Of a stretch of DNA of 7,241 nucleotides, positions 1-5,921 are shown one piece after another. Numbering within the stretch: position 1 is the first letter of the stretch; the number at the start of each line of letters is the position of its first letter. The notes under the pieces are model-generated. The model searched no databases and was not told the DNA's origin. It was given only the letters and a program-made list of their open reading frames with translations. Source of the stretch: Candidatus Cloacimonadota bacterium (GTDB lineage Bacteria; Hydrothermota; E44-bin80); the NCBI GenBank assembly GCA_004375785.1, contig SOKM01000304.1, forward strand, positions 1 to 7,241. The letters run 5' to 3'. Both the position numbers and the translations under genes were made by a program.

Positions 1-2
1 AT

Positions 3-21
3 GTTGGGGACAAGCCCCAAC
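3..21. repeat. Short palindromic intergenic repeat (GTTGGGG hairpin)
   Basis: GTTGGGG (3-9) and CCCCAAC (15-21) form a perfect 7-bp inverted repeat around a 5-base loop. It resembles the G-rich and C-rich palindromic repeats that recur between genes in many uncultivated bacterial genomes; that resemblance is from memory. No T-run follows on either strand, so it is not an obvious intrinsic terminator. Only one copy is visible here. Confidence 0.5.
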
Positions 22-27
22 GCTACA

Positions 28-144
28 GAGATTGACTCCTCACTATGTTCATTATTCTCCTGCTTGTCGTCGTTCTTTCTCCTTCGAAGAAAGTTCACGC
101 TCACGAAGTTTACACTGAAAGAAGTGAATGTGTTCGCTCGCAAT
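28..144 (-). repeat. Degenerate intergenic repeat region (ATTGCGA ... CAATCTC ends)
   Basis: Read on the minus strand, this stretch begins ATTGCGAGCGAA (from 144) and ends CAATCTC (34-28). The same end sequences, closer together, bound the clearer repeat at 7120-7150 on the plus strand. The interior contains a small inverted repeat, CTTTCT/AGAAAG, around TTCGAA. I read it as a decayed or expanded member of the same dispersed repeat family. It has no convincing coding content. The match rests on short shared ends, so confidence is low. Confidence 0.25.
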
Positions 145-167
145 AACGGGGTTTACTGAGTATTTAC

Positions 168-202
168 AATCTGTGTAATCTGCCTTTGTAATCTGTGTAA
201 TC
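168..202. repeat. Direct repeat, 13-bp unit with a 22-bp period
   Basis: AATCTGTGTAATC occurs at 168-180 and again exactly at 190-202. The intervening bases contain a further partial copy (GTAATCTG at 176-183 and 188-195). It lies about 35 bp beyond the stop codon of the TPR-barrel gene, on its downstream side, so it would be in or near the 3' untranslated region. I see no hairpin with a T-run here, so the terminator of the operon is not identified. The repeat may be a fragment of a longer tandem intergenic array. Confidence 0.6.
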
Positions 203-235
203 AAAAAAACTCTATATTTAATGCTTTCCTTTTTT

Positions 236-2173
236 TCAGAATTGTGCGGAGATGTGCAGGATGGGCGATACCCTCTGCTGAGTTTTATAACTCTTTTCTT
301 CTTCATCCCAGACATAGGTCCACTGATAATTTAACATAAACGCTGTGAAACTGTTAATCCAGTATCCCAATAGGCCCTCGCTCACTGTATTTTCATCGAG
401 AGCAAATACTTCTTCAAGGGTAGAAATACTAACCTTATTGTATGCCACTCTCGCAATTAAATTTGTGTTTGGAAGAAAAGCTCCAATTAAAGTTACAACC
501 CCACTTGAGTCAACACCAAAAACCGTCTGGTATGTTCCAGCAATATCAAGCACTGGCGGAAGAGAAATTGATGCCTTTGAGAATAACCCTTTGGAAGGTT
601 CAAGATACCTCATATCCAGCATCTCCAGTTTTGTCTGGTTGTTTGCACGATATTCAATCCTTTCCTTTTCATAAAAAGCTCCAAAAAATCCCGGCTCATA
701 ACCCTCTCCGCTATTGATGTAAGCTGAGAAAAGACTGAGTTTGGGAGAAGAAACGTTTCGACCCTGTAATAAAAGTAGAACCCCCAACATAGTCCCCATT
801 CCATGTTCTTCTATCTTCGCGACATCTATAAGTAAGCCAAGTTGAGAAGTTCGGGAGGGAGAAAAAAGGAATGTAACATCTCCTCCATAAATAGTGACAG
901 GGTCATCTGTTTCATCGTCCCCGTCCTGGTTTATATCTTTTGCCCCGGACACTCCCGCTTCAAGGTTTCTGGAAATCTTCAGTCCAACCCTTCCTCCAAA
1001 TACATCCGGCTTCTCAAGAGCGTTTAACATACCATCTAAATCTATAAATGGACTTCTCAGCGCAAGAATAGCACCTATCTTTCTGTTGCTTTCATCCGAC
1101 TGGTTCATATAATTCTGCATTATGGAACCGTATCCAATTGTATAATTATCAATCTTTCCCCCCATAAGAAAGAAAGGCTTACCAGCATTTCCAAGTCTAA
1201 CATAATTTAATATTTTCTCATATTCAAGGTCTGCCTCTCTGAACTGACCATCTCCGTTAACAAGAAACTCAAGGTCGAATTTAGCACCAAAATAGGAGAA
1301 GTCCATTTCCGGGTGTGTCGTCAGTGAGTACCAGTTTTCATCTTCAATATTTGTAATACCTACACCCATGTTCAGTTTTATATGACGATAGCTCAGGTCA
1401 ACGCTTCTTTGAAAATCATCTGGTAGCATGGATAACAATGGTATTTTCGACCTTCTCCCCCTGATGGGAAGTGTTCCGTCCAGGTTAACATCTTTTAGTT
1501 TTGGTTTTAATGCATATGCCTTCTCAAGTTCCCTCTGCGACTCCTCATCTCTTTTTGCTCTTTTGTATATAATGCCCATATAAAGATGTGCTTCTGGATA
1601 ATCGGGGTTAATTTGTAATGCCGACTCAAACTCCCTCTCTGCCTCTTCATCTTTATTAAGAGATAGATATATAACACCAAGTCCACAATACGCCAATGGA
1701 TAGAGAGAGTCAATCTCAATTGCCTTCTTCATTTCAACAGATGCCGTGTCGAGTTTACCCCTTCTGTAAAATGCATATCCCAGGTTCACATAGATAACAG
1801 AGTTATTAGGAGTGGTTTTGCTTCTTTCTCGAAAAAATCCAATTGCTTCGTCTGTTCTGTCTAACATTGCATAAAACGATTCTATTAGATAATACGGTTC
1901 TTCCAATTTGGGGGTTACTGAAACCGCCTTTTTAAGTTCACCTATTCCTTTTTCATATAGAGATAACTTGCCGTAAGTTGCTCCAAGTGATGCATAATAG
2001 TTGCCGTTTCTCGGGTCGAGCTGGATTGCTTTTGTATATTGTTCAACCGCTTTTTCGTACTCCCCTTCTCTGAAAAATTTATTTCCCGAAGCATAGTAAT
2101 CACCTGATTGCTGAGCAAAAATATTAACTGTGGATAACGCAAAAAATAGAATTACTATACATAGAGATTTCAT
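236..2173 (-). CDS. Exported TPR protein with C-terminal outer-membrane beta-barrel
   Basis: The 645-residue product has a signal peptide (about 1-20, ending IFA before QQ). Six 34-residue tetratricopeptide repeats follow at roughly 25-58, 59-92, 93-126, 127-160, 161-194 and 195-228, with typical G-Y/A-P spacing (for example KAIQLDPRN). Residues about 255-645 alternate hydrophobic and polar positions, have many Gly, Tyr and Phe, and end in HISAQF; a terminal Phe is the usual mark of a BAM-assembled outer-membrane barrel. The stretch GKIDNYTIGYGS ... FGGRVGLK resembles barrel domains in poorly characterised diderm phyla. A loop at 413-424 (DINQDGDDETDD) looks like a calcium site. The start is supported by AAGGAG (2179-2184), five bases upstream. 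It is the last gene of the cluster. Likely role (inference): outer-membrane anchor or pore with a periplasmic TPR docking platform. No specific family or gene name is recognised. Confidence 0.85.
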   Translation of the reverse strand: MKSLCIVILFFALSTVNIFAQQSGDYYASGNKFFREGEYEKAVEQYTKAIQLDPRNGNYYASLGATYGKLSLYEKGIGELKKAVSVTPKLEEPYYLIESFYAMLDRTDEAIGFFRERSKTTPNNSVIYVNLGYAFYRRGKLDTASVEMKKAIEIDSLYPLAYCGLGVIYLSLNKDEEAEREFESALQINPDYPEAHLYMGIIYKRAKRDEESQRELEKAYALKPKLKDVNLDGTLPIRGRRSKIPLLSMLPDDFQRSVDLSYRHIKLNMGVGITNIEDENWYSLTTHPEMDFSYFGAKFDLEFLVNGDGQFREADLEYEKILNYVRLGNAGKPFFLMGGKIDNYTIGYGSIMQNYMNQSDESNRKIGAILALRSPFIDLDGMLNALEKPDVFGGRVGLKISRNLEAGVSGAKDINQDGDDETDDPVTIYGGDVTFLFSPSRTSQLGLLIDVAKIEEHGMGTMLGVLLLLQGRNVSSPKLSLFSAYINSGEGYEPGFFGAFYEKERIEYRANNQTKLEMLDMRYLEPSKGLFSKASISLPPVLDIAGTYQTVFGVDSSGVVTLIGAFLPNTNLIARVAYNKVSISTLEEVFALDENTVSEGLLGYWINSFTAFMLNYQWTYVWDEEEKSYKTQQRVSPILHISAQF

Positions 2174-2178
2174 ACCCT

Positions 2179-2184
2179 CTCCTT
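2179..2184 (-). promoter_or_regulatory. Ribosome binding site of the TPR-barrel gene
   Basis: AAGGAG on the minus strand, five bases before the ATG. It starts only three bases after the foot of the 17-bp hairpin at 2188-2225, so folding of that hairpin would place ribosome access right beside a stable stem. Confidence 0.7.
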
Positions 2185-2187
2185 CAG

Positions 2188-2225
2188 TCTATGCTGGCGC
2201 CCTTTTAGAAGGGCACCAGCATAGA
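2188..2225 (-). promoter_or_regulatory. Intercistronic 17-bp RNA hairpin
   Basis: A long inverted repeat has arms TCTATGCTGG and GCCCTT separated by one position, with a four-base loop. In minus-strand RNA the odd position is a U·G wobble, giving an unbroken 17-bp stem with loop CUAA. In plus-strand RNA the same position is a C·A mismatch. The hairpin starts eight bases after the stop of the 240-residue gene and ends three bases before the next SD. No U-run follows, so it is unlikely to be a standard intrinsic terminator. An mRNA processing or stabilising element, or a modulator of barrel translation, fits better. It could also be a dispersed palindromic repeat that landed here. Confidence 0.7.
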
Positions 2226-2233
2226 TTATGGGA

Positions 2234-2956
2234 TTAATTGAAGATGAGATTCCAGGTGTATGTTCCGCCCGCATCAAGGTGTCCTGTTATAGGTCCCCAC
2301 TCCCAATCCGTATACGGTGCATAACCATAAAGAAGTATGGTTCCAGACCCTACACCGTTAACCCATCCTACGTTTCCAGAGTATATGATACCCCTGTCGT
2401 AGCCGTCAATGTATACTCTAATATAATATGGGGTATCATTATTGATAATAACTGTCCCTATCCCCGCTCTTGCGGAAGAAGCAGCCTTGTATTGTTTTGC
2501 AAGTTTTCTGAACTTTTTAGCTGCGTCCTTATCCCCTATTCCAAACTTATCATCTTCATATACGTCTGCAAGTTTCTCTGCAAGTTCAGCATTCTTCTGC
2601 TCTTTTGCCAGCTCAGCGGTCTCTTCAAGCAGTGCTTTACCGGTGATGATAGAACTTTCCTTTTCAGAAGCCTTTTCTGCGTATAGTAGTAACAAGGAAG
2701 CCGCTATGAGCGTGTTCCCGTCATTATGTTCCCTTCCCTTATCAATCATTTCTCCAATATCTGCAAGAAAATGATAGTCCGGGCCTAAATCACCCATTAT
2801 ATTTTGGTACTTCAGGGACTCAACGGGTTTCTCCATCTTTGTCCCAGCTGCTTTTCCCTCTCCCTCTTTATCCTGTGCAAAGATAAGAGTGGAATAGGTA
2901 AGGAAAGAAACGGCTAAAACGAGAAGCACAATCAGGAGTATCTTTCGATTTCTCAT
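2234..2956 (-). CDS. Exported protein of unknown function with C-terminal Gly/Tyr/Trp-rich beta domain
   Basis: The 240-residue product begins with a strong signal sequence: basic n-region MRNRK, a hydrophobic core to about residue 25, then IFAQ. Residues about 28-45 are a Lys/Glu/Gly linker. Residues about 60-165 are predicted helical and rich in Ala, Lys and Glu. Residues about 166-240 form a compact beta-rich domain with a run of motifs: INNDTPYYIRVYIDG, VGSGTILLYGYAP, TDWEWGP and GGTYTWNL. This pattern resembles small surface beta-sandwich or PEGA-like modules in which a bulky aromatic edge packs around a V-x-VDG hairpin; I do not recognise a named family. There are no cysteines. The start is supported by AAAGGAG (2962-2968), five bases upstream. 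The gene sits between the TPR-CHAT and TPR-barrel genes, which suggests a periplasmic or surface partner. The function is not known. Confidence 0.85.
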   Translation of the reverse strand: MRNRKILLIVLLVLAVSFLTYSTLIFAQDKEGEGKAAGTKMEKPVESLKYQNIMGDLGPDYHFLADIGEMIDKGREHNDGNTLIAASLLLLYAEKASEKESSIITGKALLEETAELAKEQKNAELAEKLADVYEDDKFGIGDKDAAKKFRKLAKQYKAASSARAGIGTVIINNDTPYYIRVYIDGYDRGIIYSGNVGWVNGVGSGTILLYGYAPYTDWEWGPITGHLDAGGTYTWNLIFN

Positions 2957-2971
2957 CTTGTCTCCTTTCTT

Positions 2972-3082
2972 TTACAGCAATTCTATAGAGATAATGCTGT
3001 TATGGTTAAAAACCTTCTTCCTGCGGGAAGAACCCTTCTTTGATTCCACCACCTCCTTTCTTTTAAGCATTACATAAGACAT
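2972..3082 (-). CDS. Possible small basic peptide between CHAT and the 240-residue gene
   Basis: An open frame of 36 codons begins at the first ATG after the CHAT stop (MSYVMLKRKEVV...). A GTG start at 3049 would give 25 residues. The product would be basic in the middle (ESKKGSSRRKKVFN) with a hydrophobic end (SIISIELL). The ATG at 3082 has only a weak SD. The exceptionally strong SD at 3050-3061 lies about three bases before the GTG, closer than usual. The stop is 15 bases before the next gene's ATG, an operon-like spacing. Against it: very short, no recognised family, and overlap with a terminator-like hairpin. It may instead be untranslated spacer or a leader that affects the next gene. 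Confidence 0.2.
   Translation of the reverse strand: MSYVMLKRKEVVESKKGSSRRKKVFNHNSIISIELL
2982..3009 (-). promoter_or_regulatory. Weak candidate internal promoter
   Basis: TTAACC (3009-3004) and TATAGA (2987-2982) on the minus strand match the -35 and -10 consensus at four of six positions each, with a 16-bp spacer. A transcript would start about 20 bases before the ATG of the 240-residue gene. It overlaps an imperfect palindrome at 2974-3000 (ACAGCA ... TGCTGT) that could be an operator. In AT-rich DNA such partial matches arise by chance, so this is only a candidate. Confidence 0.2.
3008..3032 (-). terminator. Possible weak intrinsic terminator or attenuator after the CHAT gene
   Basis: On the minus strand TTCTTCC (3032-3026) pairs with GGAAGAA (3021-3015) around loop CGCA, followed after GG by five T residues (3012-3008). 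The stem is only seven bp and the T-run short, so termination would be partial. It would lower expression of the two downstream genes relative to FecR and CHAT. It lies inside the possible small ORF at 2972-3082, so the two readings compete. Confidence 0.3.
3050..3061 (-). promoter_or_regulatory. Unusually long Shine-Dalgarno sequence without an obvious gene
   Basis: AGAAAGGAGGTG on the minus strand is complementary over its whole length to the typical 3' end of bacterial 16S rRNA (CACCTCCTTTCT). It is a stronger SD than those of the four main genes, yet the only nearby starts are two adjacent GTG codons, one overlapping the SD. A 13-bp direct repeat links it to the SD region of the 240-residue gene: CTCCTTTCTTTTA occurs on the plus strand at 2962-2974 and 3053-3065. 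Confidence 0.5.
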
Positions 3083-3086
3083 ATTA

Positions 3087-5921
3087 CTATTCCCAATCAC
3101 CGAAAAGCACAAAAGGTGCCCAGAAGTATGGGGAAGTATAATCGGATTCCTTGAGCATATACCGCTGAGCCTCACAGATAGAATGCACCTTGTTGTTTTT
3201 CTTCAGGTTTCTATAAAAATGTTCCATCAAGAGCACCGTCGCCTCATCAGATACATACCATAGTGAAGCAACAACTGATGGGGTTCCTGCAAAAATAAAG
3301 GCACGTGTCAAGCCAACAAGGTCATCGCCCGAAGAAAATTCCTCCCCTGGTACATAACTGCTGAGCTCTCCTGTCTGACAGGCGCTTAGAGTAACAAGAT
3401 AACAGGAGAGGTCAAGACCAAATATTTCTCCTGTTGTAAGGTTACCATCGTTCTCCTCTGATGGAGTTAAAAGAATCCTTGAGAAAATAGGTTCAGCCCG
3501 GTTCAATTCACCATGTGTGGCAAAATGGATAATGTCATATTTACCGACAGTCTCTTTTACCCTATCCTCTGTTGCTTCATTATCAACATATGTTTTTATA
3601 CCAGGAAGTAGTTTCTTATTACGGAGCAGTTTCTCCTCGGTGAGTGTCCCGGGTAGATTACCCCAACCAGTATGGTCGGAGAAATCAGATTTTGCAAAAA
3701 CTATAGATTTCTTCTTTCTCTTGCTGTTTTTAGAATGGGCTATTTTCAGGATAGAGCAGGAGGGTGAATAGAAGAGGTCAAAGGATTCAACAAAGAATGT
3801 CTCTTTCTCAATATCTGAAAGAAGTGCACTAAAAGGAAGATGGTGAAGTATGCCGTGAGGCACAATACAGACTCTTCTTTTTCCCTCTAACTCCGCCTCT
3901 ATCGGCATTATCAGTTCTTTATAAAGCTTACTCGAAATAGGCTGCCATTCACCGAAGTCCAGGAGAAGCATTCTAAGCGAATTAACATCTTTATAGAGTT
4001 CCCTGGGACTGAGCCTCAGCTTCAGTCCACTCACATTTTTACTGTCGACAGCAAAAAGATATACACCGTTATGGCATAGAAAATATTCAAGCACTATGGT
4101 TTCCTCATCAATCATCTCCTGGAATGCTTTGAGGTCTATCGGTTCTACAACCCTTAGTGTAAGGTATTCGGGGTACCTCTTTTTTAACTTTTTAAGAATC
4201 CTCTGGTGCTCTACGAATGCTTCCATTTTCTCCGTCTCATCAGAAAGGAGTTCTATCTTGCGAGAAAAAAGTTTTTCCTTCTTTACCAGTTCCTTTACAT
4301 CCCTGGGCAGTTTTTTCAATGCTATTGATTTCCCACCAAGCATATCGAGAAGTGCTCTTGACTTTGCTCTCTCTACATAATGAAATGCTTCTTCAATCAA
4401 CCCCTTCTTGAGTAGAAGAGCTATCAACTCTTCATAAATCCTTATTTTATCCTCGATGAAAGAGGATTTAAATTCCTGAGTTACAAGCTCCCCCCTCATA
4501 GTTTCAACAATCCCTATTGCTTCCTTAAGTGCATCTCTTCCCTCTTCTATAAAACCCCCATTTTTGTATGCAATACCAAGGCTTGCAAGCGACATCGCCT
4601 TAAGTCCAGGGAAATCAACTTTCCCTATCAATTCGACTGCTCTTATAAAATGAAGCACTGCCTCCTTATAATTCTTTTTTATCATATGGATGTTACCAAT
4701 ATTACTGTATGCCGTAACCTGTCCCGTGACATCCTGTAAATCAGCATACATTGTGAGCGCTTCATTAAAGAGAGAAAGTGCTTCATTATATTTCTCTCTC
4801 TTCTGGTATACGAGCCCTTTGTTGTTTAATCCACCCGCCACTTCAATCTTCCTATCTTTTCTTCTAAAGAACTCTATGCTCTTTTCATAACACGCTAATG
4901 CAGAATCGCTGTATTCACTGAAGTATTCACTTACATCAAAATATGCATTACCGAGGTTTACCACCGCAGTTGCAATACCCAATGAATCACCTTTCTTCTC
5001 ATACAACTCCTTCACATCCCTCAGGTATTCAATCGCCTTATCAAATTTTCCTATCTCTTCATAAACAAGGGCAATGTTATTGAGTATCTCTGCCTCTCCT
5101 TTAATACTTCCCTCTTCTCTTATCTCTCTAAATATCTTCAGTGCCTGCTCGAGTAAGAGGAGGGATTCAGCATAGTGTCCCCTCTTTCTTTCTACGGCTC
5201 CCAATTCCCTGAGATTATCAGCTACACCCTTTCTGTTATCCATCTTTTCAAAAAGTTTCATAGAGCGTTCGTAGTAAGCCCGTGCACTATCATATTCGCA
5301 CATTCTATAATAGACATTTCCTATATTATGGAGATTGTCAGCTTCTCCCCTTGGAAAGTCTATCTCTTTTGCCAATTCACACGATGCTTTATAATAATGG
5401 AGAGCTGAATCCAGATCTGCTTTAACCTCGAAGAGATGACCAATATTGCAACCTATAGCTGCTCTATCCTGTTGGTCTTCGATTTCGTCAAAACCCGGGG
5501 TCTGGAGAATCATCAATGCCTTCTTATAATGTTTCATTGCTTCTTTATACTTGCTTTTCTCTTCGGCAATTATTCCGAGATTATTATATATCTTGAGCTC
5601 TCCTCTCTTATCACCAATCTCCTGGAATATCTTAAGAGCATCTCTGTAGTATTCCTCTGCTTTCTCCAATTCATTATAATAATACCCGATATTTCCCAGA
5701 CCCTTTAATGCAAATGCTGAGAATTCTTTCTTTTCACCCGCTCTTGCATCTTCAAGAACCTTTTTATATAACTTATAAGATTCCTCAAAATGCTCTATTT
5801 CAAGGAGTGAATCTGCGAGTTGAAGATTTTTCTCTATTTCTCTATTGGAAAAATCATTTTTTTCTGTAACCAGAGGCTGAAAAAAAATGGAGAGGGAGAG
5901 CAAAAAAGCAATGGGTAACAT
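3087..5921 (-). CDS. TPR-CHAT protein (caspase/separase-like putative protease)
   Basis: The 944-residue product has a hydrophobic N-terminus (about 3-18), then some eleven to twelve TPR units across about 33-525. Repeated motifs include NLGIIAEEKSKYKEAMKHYK and NIGNVYYRMCEYDSARAYYE. A helical linker (about 530-600) precedes a complete CHAT domain (about 605-944). CHAT landmarks are all present: VPHGILHHLPFSAL (687-700), HFATHG with His803, LSACQTG with Cys848, GDDLVGLTRAFIFAGT (865-880), VVASLW (883-888), and the closing SPYFWAPFVLFGDWE. The His/Cys dyad is intact, so cysteine peptidase activity is predicted from the family. The start is fixed: the in-frame codon two before the ATG is a stop. 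AAAGGA lies nine bases upstream, and the ATG overlaps the FecR stop (TAATG), implying coupling. The N-terminus lacks a basic n-region and the protein has ten cysteines, so export is uncertain. Substrate and trigger are unknown. Confidence 0.93.
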   Translation of the reverse strand: MLPIAFLLSLSIFFQPLVTEKNDFSNREIEKNLQLADSLLEIEHFEESYKLYKKVLEDARAGEKKEFSAFALKGLGNIGYYYNELEKAEEYYRDALKIFQEIGDKRGELKIYNNLGIIAEEKSKYKEAMKHYKKALMILQTPGFDEIEDQQDRAAIGCNIGHLFEVKADLDSALHYYKASCELAKEIDFPRGEADNLHNIGNVYYRMCEYDSARAYYERSMKLFEKMDNRKGVADNLRELGAVERKRGHYAESLLLLEQALKIFREIREEGSIKGEAEILNNIALVYEEIGKFDKAIEYLRDVKELYEKKGDSLGIATAVVNLGNAYFDVSEYFSEYSDSALACYEKSIEFFRRKDRKIEVAGGLNNKGLVYQKREKYNEALSLFNEALTMYADLQDVTGQVTAYSNIGNIHMIKKNYKEAVLHFIRAVELIGKVDFPGLKAMSLASLGIAYKNGGFIEEGRDALKEAIGIVETMRGELVTQEFKSSFIEDKIRIYEELIALLLKKGLIEEAFHYVERAKSRALLDMLGGKSIALKKLPRDVKELVKKEKLFSRKIELLSDETEKMEAFVEHQRILKKLKKRYPEYLTLRVVEPIDLKAFQEMIDEETIVLEYFLCHNGVYLFAVDSKNVSGLKLRLSPRELYKDVNSLRMLLLDFGEWQPISSKLYKELIMPIEAELEGKRRVCIVPHGILHHLPFSALLSDIEKETFFVESFDLFYSPSCSILKIAHSKNSKRKKKSIVFAKSDFSDHTGWGNLPGTLTEEKLLRNKKLLPGIKTYVDNEATEDRVKETVGKYDIIHFATHGELNRAEPIFSRILLTPSEENDGNLTTGEIFGLDLSCYLVTLSACQTGELSSYVPGEEFSSGDDLVGLTRAFIFAGTPSVVASLWYVSDEATVLLMEHFYRNLKKNNKVHSICEAQRYMLKESDYTSPYFWAPFVLFGDWE

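Noticed and set aside
23..52. Nine-codon minus-strand frame (MNIVRSQSL) preceded by AGGAG
   Set aside because: Too short to support, and it lies inside the degenerate repeat region where SD-like sequence arises by chance.
52..315. Minus-strand open frame of 87 codons overlapping the end of the TPR-barrel gene
   Set aside because: It overlaps the well-supported barrel gene in another frame, its product has no recognisable motif, and it runs through the direct repeat and degenerate repeat region.
2228..2686. Plus-strand open frame of 152 codons opposite the 240-residue gene
   Set aside because: It is antisense to a gene with a clear signal peptide and SD, and its Cys/Ser/Arg-rich translation shows no domain or plausible start signal.
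3087..5921. TPR-CHAT gene as part of a type III-E CRISPR (Craspase) or gasdermin defence system
   Set aside because: The family resemblance is only the TPR-CHAT architecture. There is no CRISPR array, Cas gene or gasdermin-like gene here, and the neighbours are envelope proteins.
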